This document shows, one piece after another, positions 8,394-16,935 of a stretch of DNA of 64,000 bases. Position 1 is the stretch's first letter, and the number at the start of each line of letters is the position of its first letter. Both the position numbers and the translations under genes were made by a program. The notes under the pieces are model-generated. The model searched no databases. It saw only the letters and a list, made by a program, of their open reading frames with translations, and had not been told where the DNA came from. The stretch is from Methanocella_A sp049676595 (GTDB lineage: Archaea; Halobacteriota; Methanocellia; Methanocellales; Methanocellaceae), in the NCBI RefSeq assembly GCF_049676595.1, contig NZ_CP187259.1:1116001-1180000 (forward strand), given 5' to 3'.

Positions 8394-9242
8394 CTATGGT
8401 TTGGCTTTCCAGTACACCTTGTGCCCGCGTAGCTCATACCCGGCCTCTTTGCGCTGGTTGAGCATGTACAGCATCGACCGGACAGTGGTTTCGCAGACGA
8501 TGTGCATGGAGAAGTCGTCCCTGATGCCGAGCTTGCGCCCTACGAGGCTGACCATCTCCTCGGTGGTCCTCTCTTCCCTGCCAAGAAGGGCGATTACTGT
8601 CTCTTCGAGCATGTCGATGCCTTTCAGGTTAATCTCCGCCAGCTCCACGGCCTGCTCCTTGTTTAGCAGGACGCCGTGTGACGGGAGCACGAATTCTGCC
8701 TTCGACCTGATGATCGTTTCCAGGGATATACGGGCATCCGGGACGCTGGTGTAATATACTATGTGCTTGGTATCCCAGACTTTCTTCGTCACCATCGAAT
8801 CGGCGACATAAAATACGCTATCGGGTGTCAGGAAGCCGCACTGCCACTGGGAGTGGCCGGGCAGCGGCACGACCTTGATCGGGGACACGAGCCGGTCCAG
8901 CGTGTCGTCCACAGGACAGCAGATCTTGCGGAAGTACCACGGCAGCATGCTCTCCGGTGGTACCGCCCAGCAGAAGTTACCGTTTGTATTGACGGCCGTA
9001 TTCTCGATCATGGAGCGCTCTTCTCTGGGCGCGTACGTTTTGACGCCCCTCGCGTGAAGCTTCGCCCCGTTCCAGAAGTGATCGGTGTGGCAGTGAGAAA
9101 TAAGCGCAGTCTTGACCGGCAGCGGGCTATCCCAGTCTACGTTCTCGTTGTTGCTGGGGTCCAACATATAGTCTTTATACAGGCACACATTGGTGATGCC
9201 CGGAATGTAAAACGTATCTCCAGTAACTTTGACCGGCTTCAA
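8394..9242 (-). CDS. Metallo-beta-lactamase-fold hydrolase (paralogue 2)
   Basis: A 282-aa MBL-fold protein with SHCHTDHFWNG (about 49-59), PGHSQWQCG and PSHGVLLN as metal-site motifs. The third motif has Ser where paralogue 1 has Gly. Length and domain layout match the protein at 5009-5869, so this is a duplicated family. The start is a TTG at 9242, with AGGGTAAG upstream. It converges with the double-cubane activator, 19 bp between stops. Substrate unknown. Confidence 0.78.
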   Translation of the reverse strand: MKPVKVTGDTFYIPGITNVCLYKDYMLDPSNNENVDWDSPLPVKTALISHCHTDHFWNGAKLHARGVKTYAPREERSMIENTAVNTNGNFCWAVPPESMLPWYFRKICCPVDDTLDRLVSPIKVVPLPGHSQWQCGFLTPDSVFYVADSMVTKKVWDTKHIVYYTSVPDARISLETIIRSKAEFVLPSHGVLLNKEQAVELAEINLKGIDMLEETVIALLGREERTTEEMVSLVGRKLGIRDDFSMHIVCETTVRSMLYMLNQRKEAGYELRGHKVYWKAKP

Positions 9243-9279
9243 GCTCTTACCCTGGTGCTTAAGTCTACGGCGTTAATAG

Positions 9280-9825
9280 TTAAAGATTGCCATAGTCTGC
9301 CGCAAACCTCGGGGCCTCATCGTAGTACTTGCCGGTCAGCCCGGCGATATGGCCGGCGAAGGCCTCGCAGAAGCTCTCTTCGGGGTTAAAAGAGTAGCCG
9401 GAAGGCTTCGCGTGCTCGTAGCTCTGTTCCCACTGCTGCCGGCTCTCGGCGCTCATGTTGACGTAGATAAAGTGGGCGAACTCGTGGCAGATGATGTACA
9501 TGATGGGACAGCCGCAGTCTGGGTGGTAGCTTGTCTCAATATCTTTTTGGTACCTGTCCTTGAGCCGGTCAGAGTCCTCGAGCCAGTCGGCGTTGATCAG
9601 GACTACCGGCATGGGCAGGAACGGCAGCCAGTGGTTCAGGCACATGGCGTAGGCGCCGAGCTGGCCTTTGAAGAAGTGACGGTCGATCCACCTGATCGGC
9701 GCTGGAATCGGGACTCCGGCTACAATCGCTCTTCTGGTCAGCAGCGGATATTTTACTTTGAGCTCTTCGCAGCTCTTAGTAACAAGACTTTGTGCTTTTT
9801 TAAGGGTACCGATGATTAGCGGCAT
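9280..9825 (-). CDS. Putative HExxH zinc metalloprotease
   Basis: A 181-aa protein with a single zincin motif ICHEFAHFIY near residue 113 and a downstream ESFCEAFAGH (about 150), whose Glu could be the third zinc ligand as in gluzincins. There is no signal peptide; an N-terminal hydrophobic stretch LGAYAMCLNHWLPFLPMPVVL is too interrupted to call a membrane helix with confidence. I do not recognise the family. It lies downstream of rpoE1 on the same strand, 52 bp away, and may be co-transcribed. Confidence 0.6.
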   Translation of the reverse strand: MPLIIGTLKKAQSLVTKSCEELKVKYPLLTRRAIVAGVPIPAPIRWIDRHFFKGQLGAYAMCLNHWLPFLPMPVVLINADWLEDSDRLKDRYQKDIETSYHPDCGCPIMYIICHEFAHFIYVNMSAESRQQWEQSYEHAKPSGYSFNPEESFCEAFAGHIAGLTGKYYDEAPRFAADYGNL

Positions 9826-9876
9826 GAAAAAAGTAAGTAGTATCCGGCGGTAGCCGGAAACTTTCTGATCAAATCT

Positions 9877-10458
9877 TTAAGCCTTAGCTTCTGCCTTATC
9901 GACACGGCCCTTCTTCTTCAGCTCTTCCTCGATCCACTCGAGCCTGCCCAATGCCGGCTGACGCATCGTCAGCCCGATCTTGCTTTCTCTGGGGTCGTGC
10001 TCGTTCAGGCTTACGGTGACGATTCTGGCCCTGACGTGGTCGCCTTCGTTCAGGGACCTGTTAGTCTCTCTGCTGGTCAGGCGGGCGCTCTTCTCGTCGT
10101 ATGTCATGAACTCGTCGGCGATCTGGCTGACGTGGACCAGGCAGTCCACAGGCCCTACTGCTACGAATGCACCGAAGTTGACGATTTCGACTACGGAGCC
10201 TTCGATGATCTCCTGCTGTTCAGGCTTGTACGCGATGGCGTCGAACGTGACTTCGTAATAGACTGCCCCGTCGCCTACGAGGATGTGCCCCTCGCCGATC
10301 TCCGCGATGTCTGTGACTGCTACGATCGAGCCGAGCGTCTTGTCAATGCGGCCTTCCAGCTTCTCGCGAAGGGTCTCCGCAACTACGTTCTCCAGGTCTT
10401 CTTCCAGCCTCTGGGGCGGTATCCTGATGATGTCAACGAGTCTAACCTTTCTGTACAT
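9877..10458 (-). CDS. rpoE1: DNA-directed RNA polymerase subunit Rpo7 (E')
   Basis: Stalk subunit of archaeal RNA polymerase, pairing with Rpo4 and binding nascent RNA. The 193 aa match the family length: an N-terminal tip domain (MYRKVRLVDIIRIPPQRL) and an S1 RNA-binding domain at about 80-165 (GSVVEIVNFGAFVAVGPVDCLVHVSQI). It follows the PIN gene by 41 bp. In many euryarchaea spt4, rps24e and rps27ae come next; here a metalloprotease gene does. Confidence 0.95.
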   Translation of the reverse strand: MYRKVRLVDIIRIPPQRLEEDLENVVAETLREKLEGRIDKTLGSIVAVTDIAEIGEGHILVGDGAVYYEVTFDAIAYKPEQQEIIEGSVVEIVNFGAFVAVGPVDCLVHVSQIADEFMTYDEKSARLTSRETNRSLNEGDHVRARIVTVSLNEHDPRESKIGLTMRQPALGRLEWIEEELKKKGRVDKAEAKA

Positions 10459-10499
10459 TCTGTAATCCCATCCGTGTGATAATTATTGATGATATTGAT

Positions 10500-10865
10500 C
10501 TAGTCCATTTCCAGCTTGTGCCGTGAACGCATGAATATGCTCCTGATGCCTTCTGCTTTCAGGCGTTTGCGGAGGAGCACGTCGTTGGTAAACACCGGGA
10601 CGCTCAGGCGCTTTGCGAGCTCGATGAGGACGTCGTCCGCGCTTCCGGGCGCTTCCACGATCGCGCATCTGGCAAGGAGGCCAGATGCGATCGAGAGCGC
10701 CAGGCGGTCCTTTCCCTTGACCTTTTGCTTCAGCGCCTCGATCTCTTCTTTCACGGCGGACGGCACCAGGAACTCGTCGTAGCCCAGCCGGCGCAGCTCC
10801 TCGAACACGTCGATGCCGTGCTGTCCGGGGACCATGAGCCCGTTGGTGTCGACCAGCACCTTCAT
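10500..10865 (-). CDS. PIN-domain ribonuclease-like protein (Fcf1-type)
   Basis: A 121-aa PIN domain: VDTNGLM carries the first acidic residue, EEIEAL the second, and VFTNDVLLRKRL the third, which together bind a divalent metal for RNA cleavage. It lies directly between aIF2-gamma (1 bp apart) and Rpo7, an arrangement I know from many euryarchaea, where the protein is treated as an Fcf1/Utp24-like factor and a role in rRNA maturation is suspected. No antitoxin gene is adjacent, so it is not an obvious VapC toxin. Confidence 0.82.
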   Translation of the reverse strand: MKVLVDTNGLMVPGQHGIDVFEELRRLGYDEFLVPSAVKEEIEALKQKVKGKDRLALSIASGLLARCAIVEAPGSADDVLIELAKRLSVPVFTNDVLLRKRLKAEGIRSIFMRSRHKLEMD

Positions 10866-12092
10866 TTAACCGACCAGTTCTCCGACGCCGATCAAGCGCC
10901 AGCGGGCGCCTATGCGGCGGCTGATGGCGATCCTGGAGCCTATTTCAGCGCATACGGGGCGCTTCAGCTTGACTTCAGCTTCGTCCTTGCGGGCGGAGGT
11001 GACCACGCCGATCGTCATCGAGGTGCCTACACTGAGCATCAGCGGCTCGCTCGTGGCGATGGGCTTGACTTTCTCGTCTTCGCTGACGCCGACCACCCGG
11101 TCGAGCAGCTGGGTCTTCATGACGAACTTCTGCCAGACGGGGGGCAGAGTGCCGGGCCTGCCTACTACCTGGCCGGCCATGCCGTCGCTCTTGGTCATGG
11201 CGGGGTCAAGCTTGGTGCCGACTGCCAGAAGGCCTCCGGGGGTGGCTACATCTACCGCGTCGCCGCCGTAGACCAGCCGGGTGACACTGGTCGTGATTGG
11301 AATCCAGCTTTCCCTGTTCTCGGACTCGACCCTTCTTCCGGGGCGGATCTCGATCTCGTCCTTGACGGATAGCTGTCCATGGGATATGGTGCCGCCGATG
11401 ACGCCTCCGTTAAGCTTGGCCGGGGTTGTGCCCGGGCGGTTGACGTCGAAAGACCTGGCCACGTACAGGGTGACAGGCTTTTCCAGGTCGTGCTTCGGAG
11501 TCGGGATTTTCTCCTCGATCGTCTTGATGAGCACGTCGATGTTGACCTTCTGCTGGGCCGATATGGGTACGATCGGGGCATTCTCTGCCACCGTGCCCTT
11601 GACGAAGGCCTTGATCTGGTTAAAGTGCTTGATCGCGTCCTCGCGCGATACGATATCGATCTTGTTCTGGGCAATGACCACGTTCTTGATGCCGATGATG
11701 TCCAGCGCCATCAGGTGTTCTTTCGTCTGGGGCTGGGGGCAGGGCTCGTTGGCCGCGATGACCAGGACTGCGCCGTCCATGATGGCTGCTCCCGAAAGCA
11801 TCGTCGCCATGAGCGTTTCGTGGCCCGGGGAGTCTACGAAGGAGACGGTCCTGAGCTCTTCGGCATCCCCGCCGCAGGTCGGGCACTTGGGAGTGGCGCA
11901 ATAGCACTCCGGCTCGTTGCAGTTCTTGCATTTGTAAAAAGTACAGTCGGCGTAGCCGAGGCGAATCGAAATGCCTCTCTTAAGCTCCTCGCTGTGCGTG
12001 TCGGTCCACACGCCGGAGAGAGCGCTGACCAGGGTGGTTTTACCGTGGTCTACGTGGCCCACCATACCGATGTTAACAACAGGCTGTGACAA
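10866..12092 (-). CDS. eif2g: Translation initiation factor 2 subunit gamma
   Basis: GTPase subunit of aIF2 that delivers initiator Met-tRNA to the ribosome. It shows the G1 motif GHVDHGKTTL, G3 VDSPGHE and G4 AQNKID, plus the aIF2-gamma zinc knuckle with four Cys between G2 and G3 (YKCKNCNEPECYC...CPTCGG). The start is taken as TTG at 12092: GGAGG sits 9 nt upstream, and the resulting 408 aa fit the family, whereas the ATG at 12137 adds an unlikely MIVHLIHYFF leader. First gene of the aIF2-gamma/PIN/Rpo7 operon. Confidence 0.95.
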   Translation of the reverse strand: MSQPVVNIGMVGHVDHGKTTLVSALSGVWTDTHSEELKRGISIRLGYADCTFYKCKNCNEPECYCATPKCPTCGGDAEELRTVSFVDSPGHETLMATMLSGAAIMDGAVLVIAANEPCPQPQTKEHLMALDIIGIKNVVIAQNKIDIVSREDAIKHFNQIKAFVKGTVAENAPIVPISAQQKVNIDVLIKTIEEKIPTPKHDLEKPVTLYVARSFDVNRPGTTPAKLNGGVIGGTISHGQLSVKDEIEIRPGRRVESENRESWIPITTSVTRLVYGGDAVDVATPGGLLAVGTKLDPAMTKSDGMAGQVVGRPGTLPPVWQKFVMKTQLLDRVVGVSEDEKVKPIATSEPLMLSVGTSMTIGVVTSARKDEAEVKLKRPVCAEIGSRIAISRRIGARWRLIGVGELVG

Positions 12093-12140
12093 ATCTGGTA
12101 TCCTCCGGAAGAAATAATGTATGAGATGAACGATCAATCT

Positions 12141-12149
12141 GTATATATC
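12141..12149 (-). promoter_or_regulatory. TATA-box candidate for the aIF2-gamma operon
   Basis: Minus strand GATATATAC, about 50 nt upstream of the TTG start, leaving a leader of roughly 25 nt that includes the GGAGG site. Confidence 0.5.
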
Positions 12150-12342
12150 ACTCTTCGCGATGTTCTATCGACTTAGTATCACTTCTTATATAAGTACATT
12201 TAGGAAATAAACTTATTTCAATACCATGCTGTCAATTCTGATAAAAAGGAGCAATTGAGGTAGTTATGGGCGGCTGCGGCCGTAAGCCGGCCAGCGGCAC
12301 CGGTATACCCCTCTTGCTGTCTGGGGCTGCGAGCTGTCCGCG

Positions 12343-12519
12343 CTAGCTCCGGTGAATCCGCTTGCGCTCATCTTTCTTTTCCCCTGCCTGGGCACCACCG
12401 TCACCCCTGTGAACGCGGTCATGCCGCTCCTGCATGAGGGCTCTTTTCCTGCGAAGGGCTTCCTGCTCTTCTTCCTCTTCCTCTTCGATCTGTCTCCTCG
12501 ATTTTTTTCTGACTTCCAC
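12343..12519 (-). CDS. Small highly charged protein of unknown function
   Basis: A 58-codon frame starting GTG at 12519 and ending TAG. A good ribosome site (GGAGG, 9 nt spacing) precedes it, which is why I prefer it to the longer overlapping frame on the same strand. The peptide is dominated by Arg, Lys and Glu: VEVRKKSRRQ, then a run of seven Glu, and a basic end DERKRIHRS. It is predicted to be an unstructured or coiled, nucleic-acid- or ribosome-associated peptide, but no family is recognised. Confidence 0.5.
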   Translation of the reverse strand: MEVRKKSRRQIEEEEEEEQEALRRKRALMQERHDRVHRGDGGAQAGEKKDERKRIHRS

Positions 12520-12729
12520 TGTTTTATACCTCCATCGTATGGATGATTGCTGCCATACAAAATTCGCAAATGCTAAATACGCCCAATATTATGCTGTAAG
12601 CTCCTATTCTAAGTAAATCTTTCCGTCTGGACCAGAATGGCTGACAGTACTGCCATATCTATAATTTCCGGCCTGTATCAGAGGGTTTAATTACTTCGGG
12701 CTCTAACGTGGTTATAGCAGGTCATACTC

Positions 12730-13680
12730 ATGAGGACGATCATATTCACTCACGCCGACAGCGACGGGATATGCGCAGGCGCCCTTGCCCTTGCAGCTTT
12801 CCCCGACTCCCCGATCTACTTCACCAACGCAGTCTCCATCCTCGCCGACATCGAGAACGCCGTCGGCTTCGACCGGGCCGTGATCTGCGATATCGCCGTC
12901 AACATCTCGACCAGCGCCCGGCTCAGGGAACGCATCGACCGGCTCTCGGCCGAGACCAAAGTAATCTATCTTGATCACCACCCTCTTCCCGAAGGCTTCT
13001 CCGCAGGATGGATGATCAGCAATACTTCGTCGAGCGCCTCGGAGATGGCTTTCCGGCACTTCAAAGACCTGCTCTCTCCCGACATGAGCCGGGTCGCCCT
13101 TTACGGGGCCATCGGGGACTACCGCGACGACTCTCTCAGTATCTATAATATGGTGCAGAACTGGGACAAGCGCAGCCTTTACTACCAGGCGGGCACGCTG
13201 TCGCAGGGCATCGAGATCGGCAGGCGGGACTACGACTGGAAGCGTTATCTCGTCATGGAGCTGGCTAAGAACGTGCAGCCGTCGGATATCCCGGACCTCG
13301 CCAAAAATGCTATCCGGGCTTCCCAGATGGAGAACGAGCTGAGAATACACGTGGCGAAGGAGGTTATTCGGATGCGTAATCTTTCCTACGTCCTGGACCA
13401 GAATGCGTGTATGTCCAAGGCTGCGATCTACGCGAGAGTCTACGGCGACACTCCTGTCGGCATGTCTGCCGAATACCGGGACCACAGGGATGTCTACGAT
13501 TTCAGCCTGCGGGCGATCGGACGGATCAACCTCAACCCCCTCGTGAGCCGCATCGCAGCGAGCCACGGGGGCAACGCCGGCGGCCACCCGCTGGCAGCCG
13601 GGGGCCGGGTGCCCTCCGGGCACCTAAAAGAGTTTCTGCTAGACTTGGATGCCGCGATAGGCGAAGAACTGGGTGCATGA
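12730..13680 (+). CDS. DHH/DHHA1 family phosphoesterase
   Basis: A 316-aa two-domain DHH phosphoesterase. HADSDGICAGA (about 8-18) and the eponymous LDHHPLPEG are metal ligands, and GGHPLAAGG near residue 290 is the DHHA1 substrate motif. Family members degrade short oligonucleotides or cyclic dinucleotides, or act as RecJ-like exonucleases; which applies here is not visible. It stands alone on the plus strand, followed 71 bp later by the small basic protein gene. Confidence 0.85.
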   Translation: MRTIIFTHADSDGICAGALALAAFPDSPIYFTNAVSILADIENAVGFDRAVICDIAVNISTSARLRERIDRLSAETKVIYLDHHPLPEGFSAGWMISNTSSSASEMAFRHFKDLLSPDMSRVALYGAIGDYRDDSLSIYNMVQNWDKRSLYYQAGTLSQGIEIGRRDYDWKRYLVMELAKNVQPSDIPDLAKNAIRASQMENELRIHVAKEVIRMRNLSYVLDQNACMSKAAIYARVYGDTPVGMSAEYRDHRDVYDFSLRAIGRINLNPLVSRIAASHGGNAGGHPLAAGGRVPSGHLKEFLLDLDAAIGEELGA

Positions 13681-13751
13681 GGGCACCCCCCTTTTTCTTT
13701 GCCGTAAGATTTTAATACTGGGAGACACTATTTGCAAGGCGGTGATTCTGC

Positions 13752-13946
13752 ATGGGAAAGACTGGAAGCGTCGAATGGGTCCAGATCCGCGGAAGGAAGG
13801 GCCAGATGAGGCTCGTCCCCAAGGGCGACTCTCAAGGTAACAACCCGGGCCCCGCTCAGCGTTATGATTCCAAAGGCTTTGTGCGCCGTGTCCTCTCCAG
13901 GACTAAGAAGAACGTGCTCGGCGTGAAGGCCAGATCTAAGAAATAA
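13752..13946 (+). CDS. Small basic protein (DUF5350-like)
   Basis: A 64-aa Lys/Arg-rich protein, MGKTGSVEWVQIRGRKG..., ending VLGVKARSKK. It resembles the short methanogen family I remember as DUF5350; the number is from memory. Charge and size suggest an RNA- or ribosome-bound protein. A ribosome site (AAGGCGGTGA) precedes ATG 13752, and a compact GNRA-loop hairpin follows the stop, so it appears monocistronic. Confidence 0.72.
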   Translation: MGKTGSVEWVQIRGRKGQMRLVPKGDSQGNNPGPAQRYDSKGFVRRVLSRTKKNVLGVKARSKK

Positions 13947-13964
13947 TTAACTTATTTCTCTTAA

Positions 13965-13980
13965 GGCCCCGTAAGGGGCC
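13965..13980 (+). terminator. Hairpin terminator with GTAA tetraloop
   Basis: GGCCCC-GTAA-GGGGCC, 19 bp after the small basic gene's stop. It separates that gene from the ATP synthase promoter region. Confidence 0.6.
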
Positions 13981-14310
13981 GGATCCGTATTTTAAAGTCA
14001 TTTTTTATCTAACTCTTCACTAGCATACTTGTTGCGTATCGGTGGTATAGGCTAATTCGGAATCTCTCCTGCCGGCAGTCGGGTATATAAATATTCAGTT
14101 TTAACTATTAATTTTCAGATAATTAAGCGACTGCTGACCAGGCTACTCTATAATATCATAGTGTACCTTCCTGCAATGCAGGCGTAGCGCGGTTTTTCGA
14201 ATTTTATAGTAATTATTGCATATTTTTCTCCGGTAATAAAAAGCTTTAAGAACGAAGCCGTATATCTAATGACAGCTATCAACAAAGATGATGCTATTCA
14301 GGGGAATTGT
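13981..14310 (+). promoter_or_regulatory. AT-rich upstream region of the ATP synthase operon
   Basis: 330 bp without a credible gene. It holds several AT-rich tracts; tgcatatttttc (about 14218), aataaaaagc (about 14236) and cgtatatctaat (about 14249) are TATA candidates. The last would give a leader of about 35 nt to ATG 14311. No single box stands out. Confidence 0.4.
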
Positions 14311-14655
14311 ATGTCAAAGGCTGAAATACTGACCCAGTTAAAGACAGCCGAGGAGCAGGCGAAGGGACGTCGCGCAAAGGCCGATGAAGAGGCCAGGCAG
14401 ACGATCGCCGCCGCCAGGAAGGATGCCTCGGCTATCCTCGAAAATGCCCGAGTAAAGGCAGCGGCTGAAGCCCAGTCGAAAATCGACAAGGCAGCAGCCG
14501 AAGTCGGAGCGGAATCGAAGGCGATGCGCACCGATGGCGAGAAGAGCGCTGCCGCGCTGAAGGCGACGGCAACGAAAAATGTGGGCGCTGCAACTGACAG
14601 TCTTATAAAAGAATTCGAGAGGTACGTCGATGTTAGAGCCTCACAGAATGGATAG
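14311..14655 (+). CDS. atpH: A-type ATP synthase subunit H (peripheral stalk)
   Basis: Peripheral-stalk coiled-coil subunit that pairs with subunit E. The 114 aa from MSKAEILTQL are almost entirely Ala/Lys/Glu helix (KAAAEAQSKIDKAAAEVGAE), as in AhaH. ATG 14311 is preferred over 14269 because AGGGGAA lies just upstream and the family is about 105-110 aa. It overlaps atpI by 26 bp. First gene of the operon H-I-K-E-C-F-A-B-D. Confidence 0.85.
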   Translation: MSKAEILTQLKTAEEQAKGRRAKADEEARQTIAAARKDASAILENARVKAAAEAQSKIDKAAAEVGAESKAMRTDGEKSAAALKATATKNVGAATDSLIKEFERYVDVRASQNG

Positions 14656-16693
14656 GGTCCTCATCGTCGGTACCAAGGACGTAATGGAGCCCACGATCAA
14701 CGCGCTGCACGAACTGAACCTGCTGCACGTGGAAGACTACGTAGCGGAAGACGAGTACTTTCAAATAGGCAAGCCCCTGAAGTCTGCAACTCCTCTCTCG
14801 GAGAAGCTGCTGAAGCTTCGCTCGATCAAGAGCTATCTCGGCACGAAAGAGGGTACCCCTTCGAAAGAAAAGAAGGCCAGAGTACAGCAGGAGCTCGAGG
14901 CTAACCTCGGGTCGCTCGAAGAGACCGTCACCAAAAAGACGTCCGAGAAGAGCGCCCTGGAGTCAGAGCTGAAAGATCTCGAGCACAAGTCCGAGATTCT
15001 GACGCCGTACGAAGCCCTCGGCTTACCGCTGGAGCTGCTTTCCGGATACGAGACTGTCACGGTCTTTACCGGCACGGCAGACGCAGGTATCGAGAGCGTC
15101 GTCAAGGGCATCACTACTAATTATGAACTGTTTTCTGCACCCTATGGCAAGGGTACTGTCATCGCCCTGATCGTCCCGAAGGACGTCGCCGGCAAGGTCT
15201 CCGAAGCGCTGCTCAAGAGCAACTTTGTCGAGATCGAGCAGCTGAAGGAGCATGGCGAACCTGCTGCCATCAGGAAGCGCATCGAGGATGGAAAAGTCCA
15301 GACCGCCTCAAAGCTTGAGAAGGTCACGGACGAGCTGGCGGAACTGAACAAGAAGTACGCCCAGTTCATCGTCTCCTCGGAAGAGCTGCTAAATATCGAT
15401 ACGCAGAAGGCTGAAGCCCCGCTGAGGTTCGCGACCTCGGAAAACACCTTCGTAGTCGAAGGCTGGGTCCCGACGGATGAGTTCGCAAAGCTCGAGTCGA
15501 CGGTCGAAAAGGCGGCCGACGGCAGGGTCTACGTCACGAAGATCGAACCGAAGCCCGGGCACTACGAGAAACATGCTCCCGGCACGGCTATCGACACTCA
15601 CGATGACCACCACGAGATCGACGCTCCGGTCAAGTATAACAACCCCAAGATCATGAGCCCGATCCAGAACGTCATCGACGCGTACGGAAGGCCAAAGTAC
15701 AACGAAATCGATCCCACGATGATCTTCGCCATCGTCTTCCCGCTGTTCTACGGGTTTATCGTAGGCGACATCGGCTATGGCTTACTGATTCTGGCACTGG
15801 TGCTGGGCCTCAAGACTGTCCTGAAATCCGCCAACATGCAGATCCTGATTAAAGTCATGATCGTATGCGCGATCTCCTCGATCTTCTTCGGCATTCTGTT
15901 CGGAGAATTCCTGGGCTTTGCGATAGCCGAGCCAATAGTGGACGGCGAAGGCGGCATCCTCGGACTGGTCTCGCTGTCGGGCTTATACCCGCACTCGATT
16001 AACCTCGGCCCCGTCGGCCCGTTCTCGCTGCCCTTCGAAAGGATGCAGGCAGGCGGACCACATGACGGCGTATACGTGTTCGGCATCAAGGATCTGCTGG
16101 TGCTCACCTGTATCATCGGTGTCGCACAGATCATGCTGGGCTATGCCCTCGGCTTCTGGAACGAGCTCAAACAGCACGGCCTCAAGACCGCTATCCTGCA
16201 CAAGGTAAGCTGGGCTTGCGTGCTCATGGGAGGAGTCGCAGTCGTATGGTATGTGTTCCCGCTGGCCTTAACTCAGGCGCTGGGCACGTTCACCCCGTTC
16301 GACCCGCTGTTCCTCGTGGGAGCGATCCTGTTCCTGCTGGGCATAGTAATGGTCCTGATGGGCGAAGGCCCGATGGGTCTCATAGAGATAACCTCTCTAT
16401 TAAGCAACGTACTCTCCTATACTCGTCTGCTGGCAGTAGGGCTGTCCTCTGTCGGTATCGCGTTCGCGATTAACACCATCAGCATGATGCTGGCGGATGC
16501 GGGCGGAATAGGACTGATTGGAGCAATTATCGTGTTCCTTGTGGGACACCTTGTAAACCTGGTACTGGCAATGTACGCCCCCTTCATCCAGTCTCTCAGG
16601 TTGCACTTCGTAGAATTCTTCCAAAAATTCTACAAGAGCGGGGGCAGAATTTACAATCCATTTGGATACAACAGAAAATACACGGAGGACTAA
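14630..16693 (+). CDS. atpI: A-type ATP synthase subunit I (a subunit, ion channel)
   Basis: Membrane subunit forming the two ion half-channels against the K ring. 687 aa: a cytoplasmic N-terminal half (1-345) rich in coiled coil (KEKKARVQQELEANL), then seven or eight membrane helices from about 365. The conserved channel Arg is in SYTRLLAVGLSSVGIA and the last helices include GHLVNLVLAMYAPFIQSLRL. A GAGGT ribosome site precedes ATG 14630, inside the H gene. The stop lies 3 bp before atpK. Confidence 0.95.
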   Translation: MLEPHRMDRVLIVGTKDVMEPTINALHELNLLHVEDYVAEDEYFQIGKPLKSATPLSEKLLKLRSIKSYLGTKEGTPSKEKKARVQQELEANLGSLEETVTKKTSEKSALESELKDLEHKSEILTPYEALGLPLELLSGYETVTVFTGTADAGIESVVKGITTNYELFSAPYGKGTVIALIVPKDVAGKVSEALLKSNFVEIEQLKEHGEPAAIRKRIEDGKVQTASKLEKVTDELAELNKKYAQFIVSSEELLNIDTQKAEAPLRFATSENTFVVEGWVPTDEFAKLESTVEKAADGRVYVTKIEPKPGHYEKHAPGTAIDTHDDHHEIDAPVKYNNPKIMSPIQNVIDAYGRPKYNEIDPTMIFAIVFPLFYGFIVGDIGYGLLILALVLGLKTVLKSANMQILIKVMIVCAISSIFFGILFGEFLGFAIAEPIVDGEGGILGLVSLSGLYPHSINLGPVGPFSLPFERMQAGGPHDGVYVFGIKDLLVLTCIIGVAQIMLGYALGFWNELKQHGLKTAILHKVSWACVLMGGVAVVWYVFPLALTQALGTFTPFDPLFLVGAILFLLGIVMVLMGEGPMGLIEITSLLSNVLSYTRLLAVGLSSVGIAFAINTISMMLADAGGIGLIGAIIVFLVGHLVNLVLAMYAPFIQSLRLHFVEFFQKFYKSGGRIYNPFGYNRKYTED

Positions 16694-16696
16694 AAC

Positions 16697-16909
16697 ATGG
16701 TTGATGGATTAGTTGCAATAGGCGTAGGATTAGCAGTCGGATTAGCTGGTATCGGCACTGGTATGTCTCAGGGCCCCATCGGCGCCGGTGTAGTAGGCGC
16801 AGTCGCTGAGGACCGCTCGTTCCTCGGTATGGGTGTCTTCTTCATCGCTCTGCCGGAAACCATCGTCATCTTCGGTCTGGTCTTTGCCATCCTGCTGATG
16901 TTCATGTAA
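16697..16909 (+). CDS. atpK: A-type ATP synthase subunit K (rotor c subunit)
   Basis: A 70-aa two-helix rotor proteolipid. Helix 1 is glycine-rich (GVGLAVGLAGIGTGMSQGPIG) and helix 2 carries the ion-binding Glu in ALPETIVIFGLV. The Gln in helix 1 and Glu-Thr in helix 2 resemble ligand sets of Na+-binding c subunits, but Methanosarcina shows that such rings can be promiscuous, so ion specificity is left open. One hairpin per subunit, without duplication or fusion. Confidence 0.95.
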   Translation: MVDGLVAIGVGLAVGLAGIGTGMSQGPIGAGVVGAVAEDRSFLGMGVFFIALPETIVIFGLVFAILLMFM

Positions 16910-16935
16910 ATACGCTTTGTTAAGGTGAACCGACA

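Noticed and set aside
12264..12569. 101-aa minus-strand ORF over the small charged gene
   Set aside because: Its start lacks a ribosome site, whereas the GTG frame within it has GGAGG at good spacing.
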